Below are positions 5,842-13,277 of a stretch of 13,277 nt of DNA, piece by piece. A program made the position numbers and the translations under genes. The DNA is from Thermoplasmatota archaeon. GTDB taxonomy: Archaea > Thermoplasmatota > Penumbrarchaeia > Penumbrarchaeales > Penumbrarchaeaceae. How positions within the stretch are numbered: position 1 is the first letter of the stretch; each line of letters opens with the position of its first letter. A model generated the notes under the pieces. That model ran no database searches. It had not been told where the DNA came from and saw only the letters and a program-made list of their open reading frames with translations. The stretch is taken from NCBI GenBank assembly GCA_030595585.1, contig JAUVCY010000018.1:1-13277 (forward strand), in the 5' to 3' direction.

Positions 5842-8800
5842 ATGAGAAAAACGTATCTTCTGAGCCTGCTGTTGGTCGCAATGTTCCTGATACTACCCCT
5901 TTCAACCATCGTGGTGGGGGCGACTGGAGACAGCCATGATGAGACTATCACCGATGACGTGGCCGCTGTGGAGGAGGAACTGGAGGATCAGGTCCTGAAG
6001 ATCAGCGGAAGGGATACGCCCTATTACGATCTCAACGACCTCGTGGATATGGGTGCGGCGACGAGGAAGGTCATCCCGATGGAGACCTTCAACGGCCTTG
6101 GGGACCTCTACGACCTCAACCGGAACTCCATGCCCCTCACCGCGGCCCCCACAAGGGCCGATTCGGGTAAGGATGAGAACGACGATTACAGCAATGCAAC
6201 GTCGATAGATGACGGCGACTCGGTGGATAACAACGTCACATCCACGATCGTTGATAATGTAATTACTTTCAACGACCAGGACTTCTACCTCGTCAACCTG
6301 ACCGTGGATGGAGCCAACAACACCGTGGACAACCTCAATATCACCATCTTCTCCAACGATTCGGTGAAGGAGAGCACTCACCTCGTAGTCGAGGTATACG
6401 GGATCGATTACCTCCTACAGCAGTACACCTCGGTGGATTTCCAGGTGACGGGCGGCCTTTTCGGAAACACGTCGTATATAGACGTCCTTCCCGAGGGAAT
6501 ATCCGGGGTCAATATGGAATTGCCGTACTATGTACGGGTATACTCCTTCAACGACACCAGGATCAACTACACGCTTGACGTGAACCTCATACCCACATCC
6601 AGGACGGAGTGGAACGGATTCTATCAGGCCGGGACCCTTACCAACAAGACGAACCTTCCCCCCAGGCTCTCATCGATCCACACTTCACAGGACTACTTCG
6701 ACTGGTACGACCTCACGCCGTTCATCACTGAATCGGGACTCAATATGGCCCGCGGGGACACCGTGGAGATGAGCATGAACGTGCAGATGGCCACCGAGGT
6801 CAGGGATCCCCAGCTTGGATATGCCGGCCCTGGATTGTGGGGACAGCAGTTCCTCACGGCATCGATCATGTTCGTCTACTTCATCTACTACAACTACACC
6901 GCAAATGAACTGAACATATACACCACCGGGGGAAACCTCCCCTATGCGGGTGTCCTCTTCGGCCAGAAGACAGCCGCTGTAGGGGTATCGGAGCATATCA
7001 GCAACGCATTCATCGGCGTCTCCCCGCTTCAGCTGTGGATCTTCAACAGTAACGGCTATGTGGGCACCGAGACGGATGCCCATATCAAGTACAATGTGAC
7101 CAATATATTCACCAATCTCATACCTCCCAACGATCCACCATCCTTCGATATGGAGGTGCCCGATTTCCAGTTCGAGGAGGACACCGGGCCGCTGGTGAAC
7201 GCAACGAACCTCAACCTGTACTTCTCCGATCCCCAGCCAGAACACGATGCCGAACTGAGGTTCGAGGTCGAGGGCGCGGGGAACAACCCACCGCAGTTGA
7301 CTTTGGATATCGCCGGCGACGGCCAGATGACGATCTCGGTATCCGATAAGCACTGGTTCGGACAGGGTGAGTTCAGGATCAAGTGCTTCGATTGGGGTCG
7401 GGATTGGGAACCGAACAACGGGGATGAGGTGCCGGTCCTTTCCAACTGGTTCGACATCTACGTGACCTCGGTGAACGATGACGCCTACATCACGAAGGTG
7501 GACCTGCCCAGCGGTGGAACTCAGACAAATGACCACAGGGCGGTCTTCATGTCCCTGTCCCAGGGATCCGCCCTTCAGGACAAGAAGATCTACGGTATCG
7601 ACGACGACGAGGAGGACCAGGGGAAGATAGTATACATACACAACTCCACCTCTTCAAGGTTCAGCCTCAACACCTACGGCCAGTTCACTTTCAGGCCTAC
7701 GAACGAAGACGTGGGGCACCTGTGGGTGAACGTAACGGTAGATGACGGCCACATGCCCTCTCCCGACGATTTCTGTATCCTCCACTTCCAGATAACCAAC
7801 AAGAACGATGAACCCACGATATCGCAGGTGGAGTGGAAGGACAAGGCGATCACCAGAGAGGTCGACGATGACGTCACCGAGATAGTATTTCGGAATGTGG
7901 ACGAGGGAACACTCATAAACCTTACCCTCACGGCGTCCGATCCGGATATCGATATCGGCCAGATCGACAGCCTGTCGTGGCTTTCGGACAACAACCTCTG
8001 GGAGATGGCAAAACATCCATATGATCCCCAGAAGGCCTACCTCACCTACACGCCGACCAACGAGGATGCCCTCATGGGAGAGGTGAGCACATATGTCACC
8101 GTCATGGATGCCCAGGGAGAGGCCAGCAAAGACCTCAAGATCGTTCTTATGGTGGAGAACGTCAACGACAGGCCACTGATACTTACGGTGAACGATGAGG
8201 AGCCTGTGAATGGCGAGGTGTATCTCAATACCGAAAACGGAAAGAACGGGTTCGAGGACGAACCATTTGTGCTCACCGTCGTGGCCGATGATATCGACTA
8301 CAGGGACGAGCTCTCCTTCTCCATAAACACCGCAGAGTTCCAGAAGACGAAGGATATCTACAACGACTTCAAGATGAACTTCACCATAATACCACCCCAG
8401 GAGATGACGGGCAACCACACCCTTATCGTAACGGTGATGGACAAGCTCGGGGCGAAGACCACTGTGAAGGTCCTGTACCAGATAGTGGGTACGAACGACC
8501 CTCCGGAGACGCCCAATATCAGGTATGACGACTTCATGCAGCTGATGATAGATACTCCCATCGATTTCGAGGCCATTGACAACGGGGACCCGGACGGTGA
8601 GGAGCTCACCTTCATGTGGAACTTCGGGGACCTCTCCCCCCTCGTGGAGGGCAAGAAGGTCAACCACACCTATGCGGTCCAGGGGAACTACAAGGTGACC
8701 CTTATTGCAGTGGATGGCGCCGGAGTGGAGGCATCGAAGGAGATCCACATCACGATATTCGAGCCTGTGGAGGAGATAGATCCAGATCTGGATACGGACG

Positions 8801-9495
8801 GGGACGGCCTCCCCGACGTGTTCGAGGAGAAATACACCTTCCTTGACAGCCTGGACCCCACCGATGCGGGCAAGGACTGGGACGGGGACGATTTCTCCAA
8901 CCTGGAGGAGTTTCTGGCGGATACGGATCCACTGGATAAGAACTCGCATCCGTTGGTCTCATCCACGGATGATGGCTCCTCCAAAGGATTCCTCATACTG
9001 CTGATCATCGTCGTAATGGTGGTCCTTATCGGGATCATCTTCCTGGTGGTGCTCCTGCTCAAGAAACCCGCGCCGGTCGCCCAGCAGATGATGTACGGGG
9101 CAGAGGGCCAGCTCCCTCCAGGCGCCTATCCACAGGGTCAGCTCCCTCCCGGCCCGGCTCAGGCGGGCGTCCTTCCCACGTACAGGGCGCAGGAACTGCC
9201 TCCCGCTCCCGTAGAGGAGCTCCCCAAGGAGGAGGACCTACTTGCCGGTTTCATGGAGGACGCAAAGAAGGAACTGGATGCGACCCACGAGACGCCGGAG
9301 GAGGGCAATATCTGGGTGCCCCCGGAGCAGGAAGTGGAGGGATCACACGGCACTGTTGATGACCTGTTCGACGACGATGAGCCCACGGGTGAGATGCCAC
9401 AGACGCCATCCGTACCACCTACCGAACCTGTGCCTCCCGTACCTCAGGCAGAACCTACACCGCCGCCCGCTCCCACACAGCCCCCATCGGAGTGA
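5842..9495 (+). CDS. Large secreted, membrane-anchored cadherin-like/PKD surface protein
   Basis: This is a 1217-residue cell-surface protein of unknown ligand. Seen in order: a signal peptide (1 to about 27, MRKTYLL... ending VVGA), then an acidic N-region. A beta domain resembling PPC modules (about 110-250) carries the NDQDFYLVNL segment. After a further uncharacterised region (250-425), four cadherin-like modules of 110-120 residues follow. Their boundaries are marked by ND-x-P-like motifs at N430, N545, N655 and N775, with the next at N885. A PKD domain (about 885-980) has WNFGD (926-930) and a later HTY...G-Y-V. Calcium-loop-like motifs are DTDGDGLPD (984-992) and DWDGDD (1012-1017). 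One TM helix (1049-1073) precedes a 143-residue proline-rich, acidic cytosolic tail. Many N-x-S/T sequons suggest glycosylation. ATG 5842 is chosen because GGAGGG lies 7 bases upstream and the signal peptide starts there. It is monocistronic, between a dyad and a terminator. Confidence 0.92.
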   Translation: MRKTYLLSLLLVAMFLILPLSTIVVGATGDSHDETITDDVAAVEEELEDQVLKISGRDTPYYDLNDLVDMGAATRKVIPMETFNGLGDLYDLNRNSMPLTAAPTRADSGKDENDDYSNATSIDDGDSVDNNVTSTIVDNVITFNDQDFYLVNLTVDGANNTVDNLNITIFSNDSVKESTHLVVEVYGIDYLLQQYTSVDFQVTGGLFGNTSYIDVLPEGISGVNMELPYYVRVYSFNDTRINYTLDVNLIPTSRTEWNGFYQAGTLTNKTNLPPRLSSIHTSQDYFDWYDLTPFITESGLNMARGDTVEMSMNVQMATEVRDPQLGYAGPGLWGQQFLTASIMFVYFIYYNYTANELNIYTTGGNLPYAGVLFGQKTAAVGVSEHISNAFIGVSPLQLWIFNSNGYVGTETDAHIKYNVTNIFTNLIPPNDPPSFDMEVPDFQFEEDTGPLVNATNLNLYFSDPQPEHDAELRFEVEGAGNNPPQLTLDIAGDGQMTISVSDKHWFGQGEFRIKCFDWGRDWEPNNGDEVPVLSNWFDIYVTSVNDDAYITKVDLPSGGTQTNDHRAVFMSLSQGSALQDKKIYGIDDDEEDQGKIVYIHNSTSSRFSLNTYGQFTFRPTNEDVGHLWVNVTVDDGHMPSPDDFCILHFQITNKNDEPTISQVEWKDKAITREVDDDVTEIVFRNVDEGTLINLTLTASDPDIDIGQIDSLSWLSDNNLWEMAKHPYDPQKAYLTYTPTNEDALMGEVSTYVTVMDAQGEASKDLKIVLMVENVNDRPLILTVNDEEPVNGEVYLNTENGKNGFEDEPFVLTVVADDIDYRDELSFSINTAEFQKTKDIYNDFKMNFTIIPPQEMTGNHTLIVTVMDKLGAKTTVKVLYQIVGTNDPPETPNIRYDDFMQLMIDTPIDFEAIDNGDPDGEELTFMWNFGDLSPLVEGKKVNHTYAVQGNYKVTLIAVDGAGVEASKEIHITIFEPVEEIDPDLDTDGDGLPDVFEEKYTFLDSLDPTDAGKDWDGDDFSNLEEFLADTDPLDKNSHPLVSSTDDGSSKGFLILLIIVVMVVLIGIIFLVVLLLKKPAPVAQQMMYGAEGQLPPGAYPQGQLPPGPAQAGVLPTYRAQELPPAPVEELPKEEDLLAGFMEDAKKELDATHETPEEGNIWVPPEQEVEGSHGTVDDLFDDDEPTGEMPQTPSVPPTEPVPPVPQAEPTPPPAPTQPPSE

Positions 9496-9504
9496 TGAAA
9501 AATA

Positions 9505-9528
9505 TGCCCGTGGCCGAGGTCACGGGCA
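9505..9528. terminator. 8-bp stem hairpin between convergent genes
   Basis: TGCCCGTG (9505-9512) pairs perfectly with CACGGGCA (9521-9528) around an 8-base loop, then GGTTATTTATTG follows. It lies 9 bp after the surface-protein stop and just beyond the end of the convergent ATPase gene (9542). It probably ends transcripts from both sides. Confidence 0.6.
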
Positions 9529-9541
9529 GGTTATTTATTGT

Positions 9542-10741
9542 TCAAACGAAGAGCATCTTCTCGAGATAATCTATTAGCTCCGTTACGGGGACATCCTGGA
9601 TCGTGATAAGCGTGGTGTTTCCCACGGTGCCCTTACCCGACCGTTTTGCGGTGAATATCCCAAAGGCATCCAGCTCTTTCATATACTGCCAGAACTGGGT
9701 ATGGCCCAGGCCCTTTCTGTTGAGGCTCTCGCAGATGGCCTTGTACTCATCCTCAAGCTCGCCCGTTGAACAGTAGGCCGTCCTTCGAAGGAGCCTCGCT
9801 GCGGCGAGAAGCATGATCTGTTCGTGTACGTTGATCTGCTGAATGGTCTCCTCGAACACGAATGGCTTCACGTCCGCCTTGGCAAACCTGGCGTGCTCGG
9901 GGGAGACCGTGTCGGCCCCCTTCTCCTCTGCGACCATTCCGGATTTCTCCAGAAGCTCTATGGCAAACCTCGCATCTCCGTACTCCTCGGCCATCGAGGC
10001 GATCATGTCGGAGACCCCCGGATCCACGCATGAGGGTTGGAAGGATAGCTCTATCCTCTGGTCCACGATGGCCTCAAGTTCCTCCTTGGTGTACCTGCCG
10101 AAATCGATCAGGTTCGTCCTCTTGAACGTTGAGAGCGACGCCGGGTCCATCAGGTCCGTTACCCTCTTCTGCGAGACCAGTATGAGTGAGATGGAGCCAA
10201 GCAGATCGGAGTCCTCCTCCTGCAGCCTGGTGAACGAGTAGATCAGGTCCGACCCTGCCCTCTTCAGCAGGACGTCCGCCTCGTCCAGTATGATGACCAG
10301 ATGTATCTCCCTCTTCCGGAGGTGCTTCTTCAGTATCTCCAACATCTCGGGTATGGAGAACCCCCTGTCGGGGAACCTCTGGTCAAAATGGTTGAGGATC
10401 GAGAGCATCACCATCGATTCGGACTTCCTGGTCCTGCAGTTCACGTGCACCTTCTCTATCACCCTGCGGTTCTCCATGCCCGCCTCCGAGAGGTGCGAGC
10501 AGAACCTCTTCACGACCGCGGTCTTGCCCGAGCCCACGGGGCCGATTATCAGCACGTGCTGTCCCATCTTCTCGTACACGACGGGGCGGAACAGCCTCCC
10601 GAGCGCATCCATCTGCTCCTCCCGTCCGGGGAGCTCATCGGGGACGTAATCAAATGAGAGCTTGGACTGGTCCCTGAATATCCTGCTCCGTTTCAGCGCC
10701 TCAAGTGCTGCTTTCATGAGGGTGGATAAGGCGGAACACAT
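9542..10741 (-). CDS. Orc1/Cdc6-family AAA+ ATPase, divergent
   Basis: Members of this family bind replication origins and help load the MCM helicase; paralogues can be regulatory. Seen in 399 residues: an N-terminal helix (about 14-22) and the P-D-E-L-P-G-R-E-E-Q box (34-43). Walker A is GPVGSGKT (67-74) and Walker B is LVIILDEAD (148-156). Sensor-2 context is GDARFAIELL (255-264), and a C-terminal winged-helix region spans about 305-395. Odd: the sensor-1 region reads LVSQKR (188-193) without the usual asparagine, and the M-D-P of the usual LDPR-V motif is followed by ASL (201-203) without the expected arginine. This suggests a divergent paralogue. ATG 10741 has no clear ribosome-binding site. 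ATG 10717 (codon 9) would fit a leaderless start below the TACTATTA at about 10748-10741. It is the last gene of a three-gene same-strand run. Confidence 0.9.
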   Translation of the reverse strand: MCSALSTLMKAALEALKRSRIFRDQSKLSFDYVPDELPGREEQMDALGRLFRPVVYEKMGQHVLIIGPVGSGKTAVVKRFCSHLSEAGMENRRVIEKVHVNCRTRKSESMVMLSILNHFDQRFPDRGFSIPEMLEILKKHLRKREIHLVIILDEADVLLKRAGSDLIYSFTRLQEEDSDLLGSISLILVSQKRVTDLMDPASLSTFKRTNLIDFGRYTKEELEAIVDQRIELSFQPSCVDPGVSDMIASMAEEYGDARFAIELLEKSGMVAEEKGADTVSPEHARFAKADVKPFVFEETIQQINVHEQIMLLAAARLLRRTAYCSTGELEDEYKAICESLNRKGLGHTQFWQYMKELDAFGIFTAKRSGKGTVGNTTLITIQDVPVTELIDYLEKMLFV

Positions 10742-10764
10742 AATAGTACTTTCGCCGAGGTCAA

Positions 10765-10798
10765 TCCACTTCCCCGGCCCCGGATCATTTAAAGTGGA
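10765..10798. promoter_or_regulatory. Dyad upstream of the Orc1/Cdc6-type gene
   Basis: TCCACTT (10765-10771) and AAGTGGA (10792-10798) form a perfect 7-bp inverted repeat with a 20-base spacer. The spacer holds CCCCGGCCCCGG and the minus-strand TATA-like CTTTAAATG (10794-10786). It lies 24 bp before the Orc1/Cdc6-type gene and covers the end of the gene upstream. It could be an autoregulatory site or a rudimentary origin-recognition pair. A full ORB consensus is not visible. Confidence 0.3.
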
Positions 10799-11249
10799 CC
10801 TTTTTTTTCAAACGGGGCGGCCTGCTACCAACACCCTCCTGTTCCTTCTCCTTTCCGAACTGCTCCCCGCAGTAGTAGCAGAAATCCAGGTCGGCCTCTA
10901 CGCGCCTGTCGCATTTTGGGCACCCCTGCATATGCTGTTCCTTCTTCCCCCTGGGGAAATCGTTGTAGCCCAGGTATATCCACATCCCACCGAAGCCGAG
11001 AAAGAGGACGCCCACAAGCATTATGCCGGGTCCACCCGAGAGGCCGGACGAATCCTCCAGGGGGCCGGGCTCAGGGGCCGCCATCCAGGCGAAGCTCCAG
11101 AGGAGGAGAAGTATGCCCACGGCGACCATCAGAACGCCCAGCCCGATGGCTACCCATCTCACGAACGGTCTCTTGTTCGGGGGAGGGGTCATATCCTCTT
11201 TTCCTGCCTTTTCCCTTTTTCTATTCGGTGGTGGTAGGTCCATGGTCAT
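10785..11249 (-). CDS. Two-TM membrane protein with cytosolic zinc ribbon
   Basis: This 154-residue protein of unknown function has a basic, proline-containing N-tail (1-29), then TM1 at about 31-57. A short G/P/E loop (58-71) leads to TM2 at about 73-95. A hydrophilic C-terminus carries a CPKC...CYYC zinc ribbon (110-113 and 124-127) and a basic end (K148-K150). The positive-inside rule puts both tails in the cytosol, so the ribbon faces inside. The start ATG 11249 has GGGAG a few bases upstream and overlaps the upstream stop as ATGA, implying translational coupling with the ARM-repeat gene. A run of eight A in the coding strand near the 3' end (complement of 10801-10808) encodes the lysines. 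Small TM plus zinc-ribbon proteins are common and poorly characterised in archaea. Confidence 0.85.
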   Translation of the reverse strand: MTMDLPPPNRKREKAGKEDMTPPPNKRPFVRWVAIGLGVLMVAVGILLLLWSFAWMAAPEPGPLEDSSGLSGGPGIMLVGVLFLGFGGMWIYLGYNDFPRGKKEQHMQGCPKCDRRVEADLDFCYYCGEQFGKEKEQEGVGSRPPRLKKKVHFK

Positions 11250-12901
11250 CTGTTCTCCCTATTGATCAGTACAAGGATTTCCGAGGCAAGTTCCCGATAT
11301 TCTTCGATCTGGGCCAATTCCTTCAGCCTTGGGATGACACCATTCTCGATCAATGATCCTGATAGCCCGCCCTCTGCCATGTCACGTAGTGCATATAGGC
11401 AATCGAATATGGTATCCTCGTTATCCAAATCCCGCACCAGGGTATTTGCATATCCTGCTTTTATGATCTTTTCGGCCATTCCGTTATCGATGAAAATATT
11501 AATGGCCTTATATGCCGATCCATGAAGTGATGAGTGTTCACTTTCTAATAATTGGCCTACGGCCTCCAAAAGGCCCTCATCCATCAGATCCTGAGTAAAA
11601 CCTCTTTCCGCCAACCCTTCAAAGATCATGACCACCACGGTTGTGTTCTCACCCCTTGATAAAAGCCCTATAAGCGGCCCTACTGTCTTGTATTTGATGA
11701 GAAGCTCCGCATGATCGCTGTTGGAGATATATCTGAAAAGGTCTGTAGCACCATATTTGATGTGATCCCGTTCATCATTCAGGATGGAAACGGCTTTCTC
11801 GAGGATGCCGGTGCCCTCAAGGACCTCCTCTGAGCATTTTTGTTCCAACAATCCCAATATGGTCCATGCCTCATGTCCCCTATCGTCCATATCCAGCATC
11901 TCCTTGAGGCGAGGAAGTGGGCCCCTCTCCAGAAACGCCTCCAGAAGACCTGTTTCATTCAGCTGGCAGAATAGCATGATAAGGTTGTCACTCTCCTTAT
12001 CTCCCTCCATCATGGTCAACACCTCATCAACGAGGCCGGTATCGATCAAGTTCTCATCCTCGGTTAGAGAATACAAACTTGTTAGGGCGGTTCTCGACGC
12101 TCCTCTCACGATCTCATCTTCTGAATTCAGCTTCTCTTTCAGGCGAGTCACGATCTCATCCTTGACATCTTCCCTGCAACCGAGGTTCGCGAGTATCGTG
12201 GAGGCCATAAGGTCCACAGCCCCATTCTGGTCCCCAAGGAATGAGAATATCCTGTCCAGAATGTCAAGCTCGATGATCTCTTGCGCGTGTTCCGGTCCCG
12301 AGAGCATTCCGATCATCAACATTACATCCTTGATATTTGTGACCTCTTTATCGTGAATGAGGTCGACGACCCTGTTCAATCCATTGGACCCAATGAAAAT
12401 TTTAAACATTTCCCGCATGTTGTTAATGGATCCCTCCGTTGGAAATCCCTCAGGAGTGATCAGGGATCTCAAGGTGTTAACGGCAGCGTCCTTCACCCTC
12501 CCGCTGCCTTTCTCGAGCAGCTGGGTGATCAACTCGATAAGGTTGTTGGCTATGATCCCATCGCCATATCTCCACAATTTTGAAAGGGTTGATAATGCGC
12601 TGATCGTCAGGTCCTCATCATCACCTTCGAGGAGAGAACGGATGACTTGGAATATATTCGAATCAGCAAGAGCCTTTTGAAAATCTTGATCCTCTTTGGT
12701 GAGGAGTTGGGCCGTGAGATCTCTCGTGATCCTATCCTCATCATATAACAGTTCGAGTGCGTCCGGGATATCGTCTACTTCAATGAGAATTGAGCTTGCA
12801 TGAAAGGACATCATCATATCCAGCATATCATCATTCCGGATCTCAAGGACCTTGTCTCGGACCTTGTTCTTGAGATCGCCTTCCGATCGTGTATCTGCCA
12901 T
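11246..12901 (-). CDS. ARM/HEAT-repeat protein
   Basis: This 551-residue soluble, acidic protein is built almost wholly of helical repeats of about 40 residues, an armadillo/HEAT-type solenoid. Seen: recurring patterns such as L-x-x-L-L-E/D, a D/E-D-E loop, then A-x-x-x-L-x-x-L, for example near residues 80-110 (IRSLLEGDDEDLTISALSTL), 120-150, 255-285, 350-380, 395-425 and 430-470. Known: such solenoids are scaffolds that bind proteins, and no catalytic motif is expected or seen. There is no signal peptide. The start ATG 12901 has AGGGG about 10 bases upstream. Base use differs from neighbours: 11461-11520 has 22 G+C in 60 bases, against 38 in 60 at 2341-2400. It is the first gene of the run, coupled by ATGA to the two-TM zinc-ribbon gene. 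The partner is unknown. Confidence 0.88.
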   Translation of the reverse strand: MADTRSEGDLKNKVRDKVLEIRNDDMLDMMMSFHASSILIEVDDIPDALELLYDEDRITRDLTAQLLTKEDQDFQKALADSNIFQVIRSLLEGDDEDLTISALSTLSKLWRYGDGIIANNLIELITQLLEKGSGRVKDAAVNTLRSLITPEGFPTEGSINNMREMFKIFIGSNGLNRVVDLIHDKEVTNIKDVMLMIGMLSGPEHAQEIIELDILDRIFSFLGDQNGAVDLMASTILANLGCREDVKDEIVTRLKEKLNSEDEIVRGASRTALTSLYSLTEDENLIDTGLVDEVLTMMEGDKESDNLIMLFCQLNETGLLEAFLERGPLPRLKEMLDMDDRGHEAWTILGLLEQKCSEEVLEGTGILEKAVSILNDERDHIKYGATDLFRYISNSDHAELLIKYKTVGPLIGLLSRGENTTVVVMIFEGLAERGFTQDLMDEGLLEAVGQLLESEHSSLHGSAYKAINIFIDNGMAEKIIKAGYANTLVRDLDNEDTIFDCLYALRDMAEGGLSGSLIENGVIPRLKELAQIEEYRELASEILVLINRENR

Positions 12902-13184
12902 TTTTTAATTCCCCTGGTCTTTTTCAACGGACAGTCGGTTCCTTGGATCTCGATATTGTTGCAATGGGATATGAATATTAATAATTTGATAACCGGCCAA
13001 TCTCTCTGATCTTTCGATCTTTCTCTTTCTGTAACATCCTGTTCAAGGATCAGGTAGATCATATGAGCCGCCGGAATATTTCCATGGGCTTCTCTGAGGA
13101 AAGAAAAAAATAACCCTAACTCCCTCACCCTTAACGCCGGGGGCCCTCCAGAGGGTGTTTTCAAAGTTCCAGGTGGTAAGTTCG
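12902..13184. other. 283-bp divergent intergenic region
   Basis: This spacer lies between the minus-strand ARM-repeat gene and the plus-strand gene at the right edge. The left part is AT-rich and should carry the minus-strand promoter. The right part has a purine run (about 13096-13113, possibly a TATA-like AAAAAATAA) and a short CCCTC/GAGGG dyad at 13144-13155. Open frames on the minus strand here lack start signals and family likeness, so I do not call a gene. Confidence 0.5.
12968..12989 (-). promoter_or_regulatory. AT-rich promoter region of the ARM-repeat unit
   Basis: The minus strand holds a run of A/T with ATTATTAATATTCATAT, offering one or more TATA-like sites about 70-85 bp before ATG 12901. 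A leader of about 50 bases with an AGGGG site is expected. The exact box cannot be chosen by eye. Confidence 0.4.
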
Positions 13185-13277
13185 ATGAAGTTCTTCAATA
13201 AAAACAAGATCAGGTTCGAGACCATTACGGTAGAGAGGAGGTCCATTGTTTTCCGGGCCCTCGAGGGCAGAGGGTGG
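13185..13277 (+). CDS. Start of a hypothetical protein, 3' end outside the window
   Basis: This is an open frame of 31 codons from ATG 13185 to the right edge, with AGGTGG (13171-13176) 8 bases upstream. The encoded N-terminus (MKFFNKNKIRFETITVERRS...) is basic with alternating hydrophobic residues, as in a beta-rich cytosolic protein. It has no signal peptide. Too little is visible to name a family. The good ribosome-binding site and the lack of any competing frame are the only support. Confidence 0.5.
   Translation, partial: MKFFNKNKIRFETITVERRSIVFRALEGRGW

Noticed and set aside
6685..8949. Two long minus-strand open frames (318 and 431 codons) inside the surface-protein gene
   Set aside because: They are antisense to a coherent signal peptide-cadherin-PKD-TM protein. 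Their V/H/L/R-rich composition mirrors the GC-rich codons of the sense strand.
12814..13164. 116-codon minus-strand frame in the right-hand spacer
   Set aside because: It overlaps the start of the ARM-repeat gene in another frame and shows no family likeness or good ribosome-binding site.
13043..13246. 67-codon minus-strand frame over the right-hand partial gene
   Set aside because: The plus-strand ATG 13185 has a clear ribosome-binding site, whereas this frame does not and shows only shadow-like composition.

Overview
The window looks like a chromosomal segment of a moderately GC-rich archaeon, most likely from the Thermoplasmatota. Several genes point to Archaea: a 20S proteasome alpha subunit, an archaeal-type riboflavin synthase, a RibL-type FAD synthetase domain, an Orc1/Cdc6-family ATPase, TATA-like promoter elements, and a long secreted protein with cadherin-like and PKD modules. 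The narrower placement rests on the overall style of the proteins and on a small protein resembling one I associate with Thermoplasmata. It is an inference. I see no rRNA, tRNA, CRISPR array, insertion sequence or prophage gene.

Layout. Positions 2-1439 (+) hold the end of a multi-zinc-ribbon protein gene and a tightly linked TPR protein gene. A short AT-rich, palindrome-containing promoter follows. Positions 1495-3593 (+) are a compact flavin operon: a fused DHBP synthase-FAD synthetase, then archaeal riboflavin synthase (ribC), then lumazine synthase (ribH). The fusion supplies the four-carbon unit. RibH and RibC build lumazine and riboflavin, and the RibL domain adenylates FMN to FAD. The GTP branch and riboflavin kinase must be encoded elsewhere. 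A hairpin terminator separates this operon from the convergent pair at 3623-4998 (-), an unrecognised charged protein followed by proteasome alpha, whose stop and start codons overlap.

Positions 5196-5648 (+) encode a small conserved-looking protein of unknown function. Its translation start lies in a 39-bp in-frame tandem duplication, so it has two equivalent starts. Positions 5842-9495 (+) encode a 1217-residue exported, C-terminally anchored protein with a cytosolic proline-rich acidic tail. A perfect inverted repeat sits near its predicted transcription start, and a strong hairpin follows the gene.

Positions 9542-12901 (-) contain three genes transcribed in the order ARM/HEAT-repeat protein, two-TM zinc-ribbon protein (ATGA overlap), and divergent Orc1/Cdc6-family ATPase. 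The ARM-repeat gene is visibly poorer in G+C than the rest. A 283-bp spacer then leads to the first 31 codons of a gene running off the right end.

The points most worth checking are the RibB-RibL fusion and its promoter palindromes, the duplicated translation start, the lysine-rich tail on proteasome alpha and its coupled unknown partner, the degenerate sensor-1 and arginine-finger positions in the Orc1/Cdc6 paralogue, and the ARM-repeat/membrane zinc-ribbon pair. No single stretch is clearly a new multi-gene defence or metabolic system.
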